This document shows, piece after piece, positions 1-5,830 of a stretch of 34,538 nt of DNA. The stretch lies in the IMG/VR virus record IMGVR_UViG_3300046167_000252, positions 1 to 34,538 of that record; one strand, written 5' to 3'. The notes under the pieces are model-generated. The model was not told the DNA's origin. It ran no database searches and worked only from the letters and a program-made list of their open reading frames with translations. The DNA is from a virus. Within the stretch, counting starts at the first letter, position 1; each line of letters begins with the position of its first letter. The translations under genes and the position numbers were made by a program.

Positions 1-40
1 CTGCTTGAACCTTATGAGGGTTGAACCCTGTTACTGTCAT
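1..40 (-). CDS. terL: Terminase large subunit, 5' end (first 13 codons)
   Basis: The ATG at 38-40 begins the N-terminus MTVTGFNPHKVQA. The reading frame leaves the window at position 1 with one base of codon 14. Appending the bases read from 34538 downward completes that codon as GAA and stays in frame into the Walker A region of the large terminase at 33361-34538. The start codon overlaps the stop of the small terminase gene (37-39) as ATGA, the usual coupling in this genome. This segment and 33361-34538 are therefore one 405-residue gene split by where the circular contig was opened. Confidence 0.9.
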   Translation of the reverse strand, partial: MTVTGFNPHKVQA

Positions 41-342
41 TCGTCTCTTTCATTGATTGGTGTACCAAACTCAAACTTAATGTTCTTGAATAAGTCTTTA
101 CCATCTGCACCTGTAACCTCTTGCCTCGCAAGTTTAGGAATCATATACTCACTTAACTTGAGCATCAAGTCCATCGCTCTCTCTGGATTCTCTGCTGCAA
201 CTTGCACAAGCCACTCGGTCATATTAGTGAGGTTATCCTCTACTAACTTTTGGTATGCATCTCTGATCTCGGCAGTAGTCTTGTTGGGTTTACCCTTTGG
301 TCTACCCTTTGGATTACTTACCTCTCCTTTCTTGAATCCCAT
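37..342 (-). CDS. terS: Putative terminase small subunit
   Basis: 101 residues. The N-terminus carries NPKGRPKGKPNKTT, the basic motif seen in many phage small terminases and DUF5681-type proteins, followed by helical sequence and YMIPKLARQEV near residues 66-76. Family knowledge: small terminases bind the packaging site on phage DNA and hand it to the large subunit. Its position directly before terL (ATGA overlap across the circular junction) supports this role. The start at 342 follows an AT-rich leader about 30 nt after the previous stop. An unrelated basic DNA-binding protein is the main alternative. Confidence 0.75.
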   Translation of the reverse strand: MGFKKGEVSNPKGRPKGKPNKTTAEIRDAYQKLVEDNLTNMTEWLVQVAAENPERAMDLMLKLSEYMIPKLARQEVTGADGKDLFKNIKFEFGTPINERDE

Positions 343-371
343 TATAAATCGTTATTGTTTATAATGTTAAC

Positions 372-608
372 CTACTCTTCCTTCTTGCGTTTAGCCTCTT
401 CCCTAAATAGCTTCTTGATTGCTTGGGTGTTAGCTCTACGAGCCTGTCGGTTCTCTCTTGTAGGAGCATCTGGTAGTTCTATGAAGTTCTTAACGAAGGC
501 TTGTTCATCTCTTGATAGTTGCCCTCTTAAGTGTATCTGTACTAACAACTCAAAGAGGTTGTTTAGGTTGTTCCTATTGATTAGGACATTTGCACTTTTA
601 CTTTCCAT
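372..608 (-). CDS. Hypothetical protein, 78 aa
   Basis: The ATG at 608 starts MESKSANVLI and overlaps the stop of the upstream gene as TAATG. An upstream in-frame ATG at 695 would create a long overlap and is less likely. The product is soluble and charged, helical in the middle (LNNLFELLVQIHLRGQLS), and ends in a strongly basic tail (KKLFREEAKRKKEE). It is the last gene before the terminase small subunit and is presumably cotranscribed with it. No family is recognised. Confidence 0.7.
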   Translation of the reverse strand: MESKSANVLINRNNLNNLFELLVQIHLRGQLSRDEQAFVKNFIELPDAPTRENRQARRANTQAIKKLFREEAKRKKEE

Positions 609-802
609 TACATTCTTATTAGTCGTAGTCTTCTTTGGTATTTGCGTATGAGTAGAGCGTTGTTGGTAATCGTGTCTTGCAACTCCGTAGTCCAACCGAA
701 TCTACTTGCCTGTATAGACAGGTTCACATTGTCAATCATTAGCATCTCCAGAAACTTCTGTAGTTCTCTAATGTGTTTTCTTTTTCGTAGTATCGTCTTC
801 AT
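608..802 (-). CDS. Hypothetical small basic protein, 64 aa
   Basis: Begins MKTILRKRKHIRELQKF and is rich in Arg and Lys at both ends, with a predicted helical centre. It overlaps the 42-residue membrane ORF upstream by 35 nt in another frame, and its stop overlaps the next start (TAATG). Tight packing and coupling support a real gene. Function is not recognised. Confidence 0.6.
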   Translation of the reverse strand: MKTILRKRKHIRELQKFLEMLMIDNVNLSIQASRFGWTTELQDTITNNALLIRKYQRRLRLIRM

Positions 803-896
803 ATCTTTTCAGTATTTTCTCTAACGCTTGGCAGCGAAGGTATTCCCTGCGCAACATATATAGTACCATTATGGTAACAAGGATTAGACTAATCAT
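768..896 (-). CDS. Small single-span membrane protein, 42 aa
   Basis: ATG at 896, stop TAG at 768-770. The N-terminus MISLILVTIMVLYML is one hydrophobic span, followed by a basic, charged C-terminal half ending TKKKTH. It overlaps the 19-codon ORF before it and the 64-residue gene after it. The hydrophobic-then-basic design suggests a small inner-membrane protein with a cytoplasmic tail. No homologue is recognised. Confidence 0.55.
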   Translation of the reverse strand: MISLILVTIMVLYMLRREYLRCQALEKILKRYEDDTTKKKTH

Positions 897-948
897 TCTC
901 TATACCGTTATCATCTAAATCTCGTAGACATAAATCTGTTATACTCAT
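889..948 (-). CDS. Possible 19-codon leader peptide
   Basis: The ATG at 948 sits directly behind the shared leader CTTTAACACCAAAGAGAG, which also precedes the 73-residue gene at 1270 in variant form. The ORF encodes MSITDLCLRDLDDNGIEND and ends at a TAG overlapping the ATG at 896. It lies just after the terminator at 970-1043. It may exist mainly to couple translation into the following genes, and chance occurrence cannot be excluded at this length. Confidence 0.4.
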   Translation of the reverse strand: MSITDLCLRDLDDNGIEND

Positions 949-966
949 CTCTCTTTGGTGTTAAAG
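949..966 (-). promoter_or_regulatory. Shared translation leader CTTTAACACCAAAGAGAG
   Basis: Read on the minus strand, these bases lie immediately before the ATG at 948. A close variant (ATTAACAACAAAGAGAG) precedes the ATG at 1270, and CTTTAACACCAAATAAAA precedes the ATG at 1435. Conservation with fixed spacing to the start codon suggests a ribosome-recruiting leader or an operator. AGAGAG is only a weak Shine-Dalgarno-like element. Confidence 0.45.
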
Positions 967-969
967 GTT

Positions 970-1043
970 AAAAAAAGACCCCATTAACTGCGTGTACCTT
1001 GCAGAACCTATGCGCCTTGTTCTTATGGGTAAGGGGTGGGGTC
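970..1043 (-). terminator. Terminator or structured RNA after the 73-aa gene
   Basis: On the minus strand a 7-bp stem GACCCCA / TGGGGTC closes a loop of about 53 nt and is followed by seven T (forward A run 970-976). It lies directly behind the stop of the gene at 1049-1270. The loop is much longer than in the other terminators here and holds a possible inner CTGC/GCAG hairpin, so a stable small RNA 3' end is an alternative. Confidence 0.6.
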
Positions 1044-1048
1044 ATCTC

Positions 1049-1270
1049 TTAATTATTAAAGGTTTGGTCAAATATTATTTTGATTTTTGGGTAGTCAATT
1101 AGACAACTACCCACATATTCTTCAGCAAACTCACACATCACCTCTTTCTCTTTCTCAAGCATTGATTCTGCCAACGCAATTATCTTATCATTGTACATAA
1201 AAGGCATTGCCTCATCATCTTCTTGACGCTTCTTGATTATCTCAATCAACTCTTGCATTGCTGTTTTCAT
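1049..1270 (-). CDS. Hypothetical acidic protein, 73 aa
   Basis: The product is a mostly helical, acidic protein (MQELIEIIKKRQEDDE at the N-terminus, AESMLEKEKEVMCEFAEEYVG in the middle, FDQTF near the end). Small proteins with an EKEKE...FAEEY...F layout are common in early regions of Bacteroidetes phages, but I know no function. The start follows a copy of the shared AACAAAGAGAG leader, and the gene is followed by the terminator at 970-1043. Confidence 0.65.
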   Translation of the reverse strand: MKTAMQELIEIIKKRQEDDEAMPFMYNDKIIALAESMLEKEKEVMCEFAEEYVGSCLIDYPKIKIIFDQTFNN

Positions 1271-1309
1271 CTCTCTTTGTTGTTAATGTTCTATTAAAGA
1301 CACAAAACC

Positions 1310-1435
1310 CTATCGTTCTGTATCATCTTTGGTCTCTAATTTCTCAAGCGTGTCCTTCAGTATCACATTCCAAGCCCACTTATCCTTGTCAGCGTTCCAA
1401 AGTTTCTCATACATCTCAAGTAATATCTCTCTCAT
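1310..1435 (-). CDS. Hypothetical protein, 41 aa
   Basis: ATG at 1435 (MREILLEMYEKLWNADKDKW), stop TAG at 1310-1312. It has the charged, helical, Trp-containing composition of a small soluble protein. The start follows CTTTAACACCAAATAAAA, a member of the leader family used nearby, which is the best evidence that it is translated. Function unknown. Confidence 0.55.
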   Translation of the reverse strand: MREILLEMYEKLWNADKDKWAWNVILKDTLEKLETKDDTER

Positions 1436-1505
1436 TTTTATTTGGTGTTAAAGTTTGCGCCTATTTTTTTATGTGTGCGCCTATTTTTCGTTGGTGTTAA
1501 AGGTC
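1436..1505 (-). repeat. Short direct repeats in the leader of the 41-aa gene
   Basis: Within 70 bases, AAAATAGGCGCA occurs twice and CTTTAACACCAA occurs twice on the minus strand, in the order leader, GCGC unit, GCGC unit, leader. The upstream leader copy overlaps the stop of the 46-residue gene. This may be a duplicated regulatory site or replication slippage. Confidence 0.6.
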
Positions 1506-1637
1506 GTGTTCTATGTTCTGTCTCTCAATATACCTGCGCCACATATTAGCAGCCCAAGCCTTTCTCTGCATCTTGTTAGGATACACCTTTCTTAACCTCG
1601 CATTTGCTATGCGTAGGAATTGTTCCATCTTGTTCAT
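1497..1637 (-). CDS. Hypothetical basic protein, 46 aa
   Basis: The ATG at 1637 overlaps the stop of the HNH gene as ATGA, and the stop is TAA at 1497-1499. The product MNKMEQFLRIANARLRKVYP... is rich in Arg, Lys and Trp (KAWAANMWRRYIER), suggesting nucleic acid contact or a partner protein of the HNH enzyme. No family is recognised. Coupling to a confident gene supports it. Confidence 0.6.
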   Translation of the reverse strand: MNKMEQFLRIANARLRKVYPNKMQRKAWAANMWRRYIERQNIEHDL

Positions 1638-1879
1638 AGTAATTTGTTGTGAATGGTTTGTAACATCTCTTTGTACTGTGGGTAATCACCATACTTGATA
1701 TGGCAAGGGCGGCAGACCGCCATAAGATTCTCTATGTGATCCTTTGACTTACTGCCTCCACTACCTCTATTGTCTATGTGGTGAATGTCGTTGGCTCGTG
1801 TCCCACAAACCTCACATCCTATGAAGTCATCTAACACATAGCCGAAGTAGTCCATATATATCTTGGTGTGCTTTTTCAC
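1634..1879 (-). CDS. HNH endonuclease domain protein
   Basis: 81 residues with the full HNH layout: C22xxC25, the DIHHID core at 31-36, N51, and C56xxCH at 56-60. Family knowledge: this fold nicks or cuts DNA using a metal held by the second His, with the two Cys pairs binding structural zinc. It overlaps the RecE-like exonuclease gene by 4 nt. Phage HNH proteins may act in packaging, recombination or as free homing enzymes. Its location away from terL, among recombination genes, fits DNA processing best. Confidence 0.85.
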   Translation of the reverse strand: MKKHTKIYMDYFGYVLDDFIGCEVCGTRANDIHHIDNRGSGGSKSKDHIENLMAVCRPCHIKYGDYPQYKEMLQTIHNKLL

Positions 1880-2685
1880 AACTCTCCGCTAATGGTATAG
1901 TTGTTAATCATTTCTTGTATCTCCTCCAGAGGTCTATTCTCAAAGAAGTCGTGGTATTGATTTAAAGCAAACATTACCTTCTCCTCTCCCTTGTTGAAGA
2001 ACTCCTCACTAACGGAGTAGACACCTACATCACACGAGAGTTTGTCTATGACCAAGAACTTAAACTTGGTATAGTCTACATTGAATAGTCGGCAGTATAG
2101 ATACACCTGTACATCGTAGGAGTATTTGTGTCTTGCTGAATACACAAAGTTGCGTAGGTCACTTGTAGTCTTGAGGTCAATGATAGTACCATCGTTCTTT
2201 ATGATGTCAGCCTTACCTCTAAAGGGATAGCCCTCTACATAGTCTACGGCAGGTACTTCAAAGGTAGAGTCTCGTAGTAGCTCTACTGCTTGGTGATTCT
2301 TGAACAAGGCTTCAGTCATACGCTCTGCAAGTTTACGCTCCTTTGTAGTGTAGAGTAAGTGGTTGGGGTGAATCTCTTTCGCCTCTTTCCATATCTTGGT
2401 ATTCTTACTTGCTACATTTATGAAGGTCATCTCGTTGATCTTATGAGGTTCTAATACCATTGTATGTATTAGTCTACCATCTCGTAGAGCTTGGCTATTG
2501 GTCTCCTCACCATACTGCATTAGATTGTAGTAGGTTCTTGGAGAGTCCAGAAGTTTCTTTAGGTTAGATGAACTGAACGCTACCTTACCGAGATAACCAT
2601 AGTAGAAGTCATCTTCAATAGCTTGTTCTACAAGCCATTCTTGAGAGTGTTGCTCACCATTGAGCATTGTGATTTGTTTTGACAT
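1876..2685 (-). CDS. PD-(D/E)XK exonuclease, RecE/DUF3799-like
   Basis: 269 residues. The nuclease core is visible: GRLIH at 70-74, GKAD with D160, IIDLKT at 168-173 (D170, K172) and the QxxxY element QVYLY at 193-197. This order is typical of RecE-type and lambda Exo-like nucleases, which resect duplex 5' ends for single-strand annealing. I see no annealing protein of the RecT or Red-beta type nearby, so the partner may be the SSB-like protein at 6809-7300 or a host factor. The start at 2685 lies 11 nt after the previous stop. Confidence 0.8.
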   Translation of the reverse strand: MSKQITMLNGEQHSQEWLVEQAIEDDFYYGYLGKVAFSSSNLKKLLDSPRTYYNLMQYGEETNSQALRDGRLIHTMVLEPHKINEMTFINVASKNTKIWKEAKEIHPNHLLYTTKERKLAERMTEALFKNHQAVELLRDSTFEVPAVDYVEGYPFRGKADIIKNDGTIIDLKTTSDLRNFVYSARHKYSYDVQVYLYCRLFNVDYTKFKFLVIDKLSCDVGVYSVSEEFFNKGEEKVMFALNQYHDFFENRPLEEIQEMINNYTISGEL

Positions 2686-2696
2686 AGTGGTTTTAT

Positions 2697-2942
2697 TTAT
2701 CGGGTTAATCCCATTGCTTGAATAAAGCGTTGACCCTTATCATAGTCAATGCCTTTAATGAGTCGGTAGATAAAGGCGGATGCCCTCTTGATAGATTCCA
2801 TCTCTGCCTTACTTGTCTCCTCTCCTGTATTGGCATACATCTGTGCATCTATGTGCAAGAGTTTGTCAATGCATTCTTTGTCGCTTAACGCTTCCTCAAA
2901 TATGATTTGAGCATCTAATATAGCTTTGCTATGTGTCATCAT
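2697..2942 (-). CDS. Hypothetical protein, 81 aa
   Basis: Soluble, mostly helical protein starting MMTHSKAILDAQ. Two adjacent ATG codons are available and the first overlaps the upstream stop as ATGA. It lies between a cysteine-rich small protein and the exonuclease in one operon. No motif is recognised. Confidence 0.65.
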   Translation of the reverse strand: MMTHSKAILDAQIIFEEALSDKECIDKLLHIDAQMYANTGEETSKAEMESIKRASAFIYRLIKGIDYDKGQRFIQAMGLTR

Positions 2943-3121
2943 TTCTGGTAGTCTATTTGTCGTGTGATTATTTGCTCTTCGTCATCGCATACGCAACTCT
3001 CCTTCTCACAATCGTGGCAACAGTTACATACCCAACTATCGTCACAATACTCATAGCAGATGTCACATTGCCTTGCTTGATCCTCTTGGTACGAAGCTAA
3101 CTCTCTATCTAAATAGTACAT
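2939..3121 (-). CDS. Cysteine-rich putative zinc-binding protein, 60 aa
   Basis: Nine cysteines in 60 residues, arranged as CxxCxxxC, then CxCCxxC and CxC in the central segment (CDICYEYC, VCNCCHDC, ESCVC). The spacing suggests one or two zinc-binding knuckles. It follows the small membrane protein with a TAATG overlap. A role in protein or nucleic acid contact is plausible but not shown. Confidence 0.65.
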   Translation of the reverse strand: MYYLDRELASYQEDQARQCDICYEYCDDSWVCNCCHDCEKESCVCDDEEQIITRQIDYQK

Positions 3122-3240
3122 TATATTCTCTCTATTAGTTCGTAGATAAATAGAAAGAACGCTATGCCTATAGCAGAAGCGATGAATAGTGTGCCTCCGT
3201 ACAGGAGGTCTTCTTTAAGGGTGTAGATTTTCTTTGACAT
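3121..3240 (-). CDS. Small membrane protein, 39 aa
   Basis: ATG at 3240, stop TAA overlapping the next start. After a charged start (MSKKIYTLKED) there is one hydrophobic span, GTLFIASAIGIAFFLFIY, and a short polar end. It is the first gene behind the promoter motif at 3260-3282, which makes it likely that the message is translated from here. Function unknown; a superinfection or host-envelope role is only a guess. Confidence 0.6.
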   Translation of the reverse strand: MSKKIYTLKEDLLYGGTLFIASAIGIAFFLFIYELIERI

Positions 3241-3259
3241 AATAATTTTGGTTTCTGCT

Positions 3260-3282
3260 AATATACACAAATAAGTTAACAA
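3260..3282 (-). promoter_or_regulatory. Putative phage promoter P1
   Basis: Minus-strand elements TTGTTAA and TGTGTATATT lie at the ends of a 23-bp unit ending 19 nt before the ATG at 3240. The same unit recurs at 9356-9378 and 32625-32647 with the same distance to a first gene. It differs from the usual Bacteroidetes TAnnTTTG box, which suggests recognition by the phage sigma-like protein at 4376-4912. Confidence 0.65.
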
Positions 3283-3283
3283 T

Positions 3284-3814
3284 CTACATAGGGATAGAAA
3301 TTTCTTGAAAGATTATGTCTTGCACATCCTCTATCCTCAAGTATGTAAACACATCCTGCTTACCGAATCTACCTATCCATTTGTACAAACCCTGTGAAGG
3401 TTTCACCCTATTCTTTCTGGTAACATTCTCTTGGGCAAATTCATCACACAACTCTATAGCCTTCAACCTCAACTTGTCCTTCTCCATCACATAGAACCTA
3501 TCGGGAAACTGAAAGGCGATGTACTCTGCTTTAGAATCTTTAGCACACCATCCGTGATAGCCCCACACATTAAGAAACTCCAGAAGAATGAATCCGTGCT
3601 TATGCATCGGCTTGAGTCCCTTGACATCTACGAGCTTATCACCCCAATAGAAATCAATGTGCTTCTTGTCATCTTCAAGTTCGGACTTGACTGCTCCTGT
3701 AAGAGCCTTGAACAACTCCTCACCATCCTTACCTATAGATATGCAATGGTCAGTTCTTTCATCGGATTGATTCAATCCTTTCTTGAGATATGTGTTTAGG
3801 CTATCGGAACTCAT
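3284..3814 (-). CDS. Putative PD-(D/E)XK-type nuclease
   Basis: 176 residues. GKDGEELF at 29-35, then HIDFYWGDKLVDVKG at 52-66, give an acidic residue, D54 and D63-V-K65, the spacing of a PD-(D/E)XK core with strand-turn-strand geometry. Family knowledge: such proteins include restriction enzymes, resolvases and exonucleases. The basic C-terminal half (VTRKNRVKPSQGLYKWIGRFGKQ) could bind DNA. The gene ends the replication operon, just before promoter P1. The assignment rests on a short motif only. Confidence 0.5.
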   Translation of the reverse strand: MSSDSLNTYLKKGLNQSDERTDHCISIGKDGEELFKALTGAVKSELEDDKKHIDFYWGDKLVDVKGLKPMHKHGFILLEFLNVWGYHGWCAKDSKAEYIAFQFPDRFYVMEKDKLRLKAIELCDEFAQENVTRKNRVKPSQGLYKWIGRFGKQDVFTYLRIEDVQDIIFQEISIPM

Positions 3815-4034
3815 TAAGGTCTGTGTCTTTTAGTTTCTTGTCCCCATCATAGAATGAGAACCTGTTATGTGTATACTCTACACGAAAGCCTCCGTAAGAG
3901 CCACTAACATCAAACTTGTACTCGTCTTTACCGTGTAATGTTGTGATGCCTTCAGCCTCTTTGTATTCCTTGATCTTATGACCTTGAGTCCATAGGTATA
4001 CAAGTAGGAGTTTACTAACCTTCGTATTCTCCAT
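3801..4034 (-). CDS. Hypothetical protein, 77 aa
   Basis: The start MENTKVSKLLLVYLW at 4034 is preferred over the upstream ATGs at 4055 and 4069, which lengthen the overlap with the previous gene. The C-terminal half is rich in Tyr, Phe and Gly and looks like beta strands (YKFDVSGSYGGFRVEYTHNRFSFYDGDKK). No family is recognised. It overlaps both neighbours slightly, as expected for a coupled operon. Confidence 0.6.
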   Translation of the reverse strand: MENTKVSKLLLVYLWTQGHKIKEYKEAEGITTLHGKDEYKFDVSGSYGGFRVEYTHNRFSFYDGDKKLKDTDLNEFR

Positions 4035-4440
4035 ATATCTTCTTGAGGTCTGCAATATGTGTTGACCATTCTCTCGGATTACAAGAACAAGGAATGTAAT
4101 ACTTGTGTTGGAATACTCTTGAGTGTATCCTGCTCAATGGCTCTTGGTACATCTCTTTAACCTCTCTACCATTAAAGTCATTAAAGAACTGCTTAAGGGT
4201 CGTGTACTCACCTTCTTCCAGACACAATGGTTGTGTTCTTCTTGGGAACAACTTATTGAGCTTTGCCTTACGAGCATCACACCCACAATCAATTCCTGTA
4301 AGTTCAGCAAAGGTGTCTACTACTTTCTTAATTCCTGTAGCCTTTGTGATTTTCTCAATGTCATCTCCTAAACCTTTAGATTCTTTCGCTTTCACCGTTT
4401 TGGTAGTCTTCGTAGTCTTCGTTGATTTTTTCTTGGACAT
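4015..4440 (-). CDS. Conserved-type phage protein with DCGCDARK motif, 141 aa
   Basis: The start MSKKKSTKTT at 4440 gives a Lys/Thr-rich, low-complexity, basic N-terminus, then GLGDDIEKITKATGIKKVV and the motif GIDCGCDARKAKLNKLFP. I have a general memory of this GDxIEKxTKATGIK...DCGCxxRK layout in Bacteroidetes phages, but no function is known to me. Cysteines here and in IPCSCNPREW near the end could bind metal. It overlaps the sigma-like gene by 65 nt. Confidence 0.6.
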   Translation of the reverse strand: MSKKKSTKTTKTTKTVKAKESKGLGDDIEKITKATGIKKVVDTFAELTGIDCGCDARKAKLNKLFPRRTQPLCLEEGEYTTLKQFFNDFNGREVKEMYQEPLSRIHSRVFQHKYYIPCSCNPREWSTHIADLKKIYGEYEG

Positions 4441-4912
4441 ATTCTTTAGAGTTTTTAAGTGTATCAAATATGGAGAATAGGCTAATGCCTGTTTCCTTTT
4501 CTATGTCTCTCATTGACATATCGGTTTTGTGGTATACCTCAAACATCTTTTGGTCATACCAATGAAGGTCTTCCATAACCTCCCAAACCTTGTCTATTAA
4601 CTTCTCAAAGCCTTCTGCTTGTACTCGGTCAAACTCTTCCTCTGCAACATCGTACTCAACCATATCGCCTGTGTATACCATTAAGTCTTTCTTGTTCTGG
4701 AACTGCCTCGTCATATTACGAAGGGTTACCCACACAAAGAGCTTGTTGGGTTGGTTCTTGTACATAATGCGTTCTGGGTTCTCTACATACTTATTGAGTC
4801 GTATGTACATCTCTTGCACTATGTCTTCGGCATAGCTACCTGCACCGAACTTGTGAACCATCTTGATCCATTCCTTATGATGTCCTGCAAGAAGGTCTAA
4901 TACTGTTATCAT
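4376..4912 (-). CDS. Sigma-70-like RNA polymerase sigma factor
   Basis: 178 residues. The N-terminal part resembles sigma region 2 (HHKEWIKMVHKFG, then AEDIVQEMYIRLNKYV at 28-43). The C-terminal part holds a helix-turn-helix like region 4 (MFEVYHKTDMSMRDIEKETGISLFSIF, residues 123-149). The two-domain ECF-like size fits. Family knowledge: such factors bind host RNA polymerase and direct it to cognate promoters. The genome also carries three copies of a non-standard promoter-like motif, which makes this the obvious candidate reader. A purely DNA-binding regulator is the main alternative. Confidence 0.7.
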   Translation of the reverse strand: MITVLDLLAGHHKEWIKMVHKFGAGSYAEDIVQEMYIRLNKYVENPERIMYKNQPNKLFVWVTLRNMTRQFQNKKDLMVYTGDMVEYDVAEEEFDRVQAEGFEKLIDKVWEVMEDLHWYDQKMFEVYHKTDMSMRDIEKETGISLFSIFDTLKNSKEYVQEKINEDYEDYQNGESERI

Positions 4913-5070
4913 TGTTCAGTTGACCAAGTGACTACTAAAGCAAAAATCCCAAAGCACAACTGCAAAGAGTGGTACTTGGGATTCTCAAAGTCATCATTCA
5001 TAGTGGAGTCCCAATAGTTAACACCTATTAGAATCCCTGCAAGGGGTGCTATGTCAATCGCAAAGTTCAT
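4909..5070 (-). CDS. Small membrane protein, 53 aa
   Basis: ATG at 5070, stop TGA overlapping the sigma start as ATGA. Two hydrophobic stretches (FAIDIAPLAGILIGVNYW and LQLCFGIFALVVTW) are separated by an acidic loop, giving a hairpin topology. It overlaps the end of the DnaA-like gene by 17 nt, and it accounts for what would otherwise be an empty 140-bp gap. Function unknown. Confidence 0.6.
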   Translation of the reverse strand: MNFAIDIAPLAGILIGVNYWDSTMNDDFENPKYHSLQLCFGIFALVVTWSTEQ

Positions 5071-5494
5071 TTTGAGTAGCAAGTTTATTTAGTTCTTGCT
5101 CCATAATATACAACTTTTCACGAGTTATTGACAGTTCTTCACGAGTTTTTTGTAAACGCTCGGTTAGTAAGGCATTCTGCTTGGTCAGTCCCCAATCCAT
5201 TCCTTCCTCCTGTGAGCCTCGTAGCTTGTCCATAATCGTACAACATTGGTTGAAGAACTGCATATAGTCCCTATCAAACTTTAGGTTCATCTCGTGTCCT
5301 TTAGTTGCGTGTATGATAGTAGCGTGATTCTTCTTACATACTCGTGCGATCTCAAGTGTTGTGTACAAGTCTCTTGCTGCTACCATAAATGCAAACCTTG
5401 CCATAACATTCCTACGCTCTCTGGAGGGTGAGATTCTATGGTGTCCTGTATAGTTATCGTACTCCTCTTGTAATTGTAATATCGTTGCTCTCAT
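5054..5494 (-). CDS. DnaA domain IV-like DNA-binding protein
   Basis: 146 residues. SRERRNVMARFAFMVAARDLYTTLEIARVCKKNHATIIHATK (residues 24-65) matches the layout of the DnaA C-terminal DNA-binding domain: a basic helix, then the helix-turn-helix whose recognition helix carries NHATIIHA, compared with DHSTVxHA in DnaA. The AAA+ domain is missing. The C-terminal 50 residues form a probable coiled coil. Context (helicase and SSB-like genes just upstream) suggests an origin-binding or helicase-loading role. It could also bind host DnaA boxes as a regulator. Confidence 0.65.
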   Translation of the reverse strand: MRATILQLQEEYDNYTGHHRISPSRERRNVMARFAFMVAARDLYTTLEIARVCKKNHATIIHATKGHEMNLKFDRDYMQFFNQCCTIMDKLRGSQEEGMDWGLTKQNALLTERLQKTREELSITREKLYIMEQELNKLATQNELCD

Positions 5495-5829
5495 TTTAAG
5501 TGTTCGTTAAGGTTATCAAATCGTTCTTCGTAAGCGTTTATCTTTCTTGTTAGGTTTCGTATCGTTAGCTTGAGGTCAGCGTTCTTTGCTTCTGCCTCCC
5601 ATACCATCTGCTGAACATCCTCTACCATACCTATGGAGGCATCTATAGCAGAGTAGATACTAATGAGGTCAATGAATATATCCATCTCATACTCATTGCT
5701 TGGGTCTTGAGGTTTAAGAGCATTGGCAATCTGCATCAAGTCTTGATTCTTTTGTCTTAACCATAAGAGGGCTATGCTCTTGCTACCGCCTCTTACCCAT
5801 CCGTAATCTTCTTGTTTTAATTCATCCAT
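5491..5829 (-). CDS. Hypothetical coiled-coil protein, 112 aa
   Basis: Helical throughout. The last 40 residues (NADLKLTIRNLTRKINAYEERFDNLNEHLK) look like a coiled coil, as does the end of the next gene product. It sits between helicase and DnaA-like genes, 1 nt after the helicase stop and overlapping the next start. A role as helicase loader or adaptor is suggested by position only. No family is recognised. Confidence 0.6.
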   Translation of the reverse strand: MDELKQEDYGWVRGGSKSIALLWLRQKNQDLMQIANALKPQDPSNEYEMDIFIDLISIYSAIDASIGMVEDVQQMVWEAEAKNADLKLTIRNLTRKINAYEERFDNLNEHLK

Positions 5830-5830
5830 A

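Noticed and set aside
250-651. Plus-strand ORFs across the window, the longest about 130 codons
   Set aside because: They all lie opposite confident minus-strand genes, read as Leu/Ser/Cys-rich antisense translation, and none shows motifs or coupled starts. No plus-strand gene is supported.
977-1043. tRNA gene suggested by a 7-bp closing stem
   Set aside because: The closing stem has acceptor-stem length, but no acceptable D, anticodon and T arms could be placed on either strand, and no CCA-compatible layout follows. Seven T after the stem fit a terminator better.
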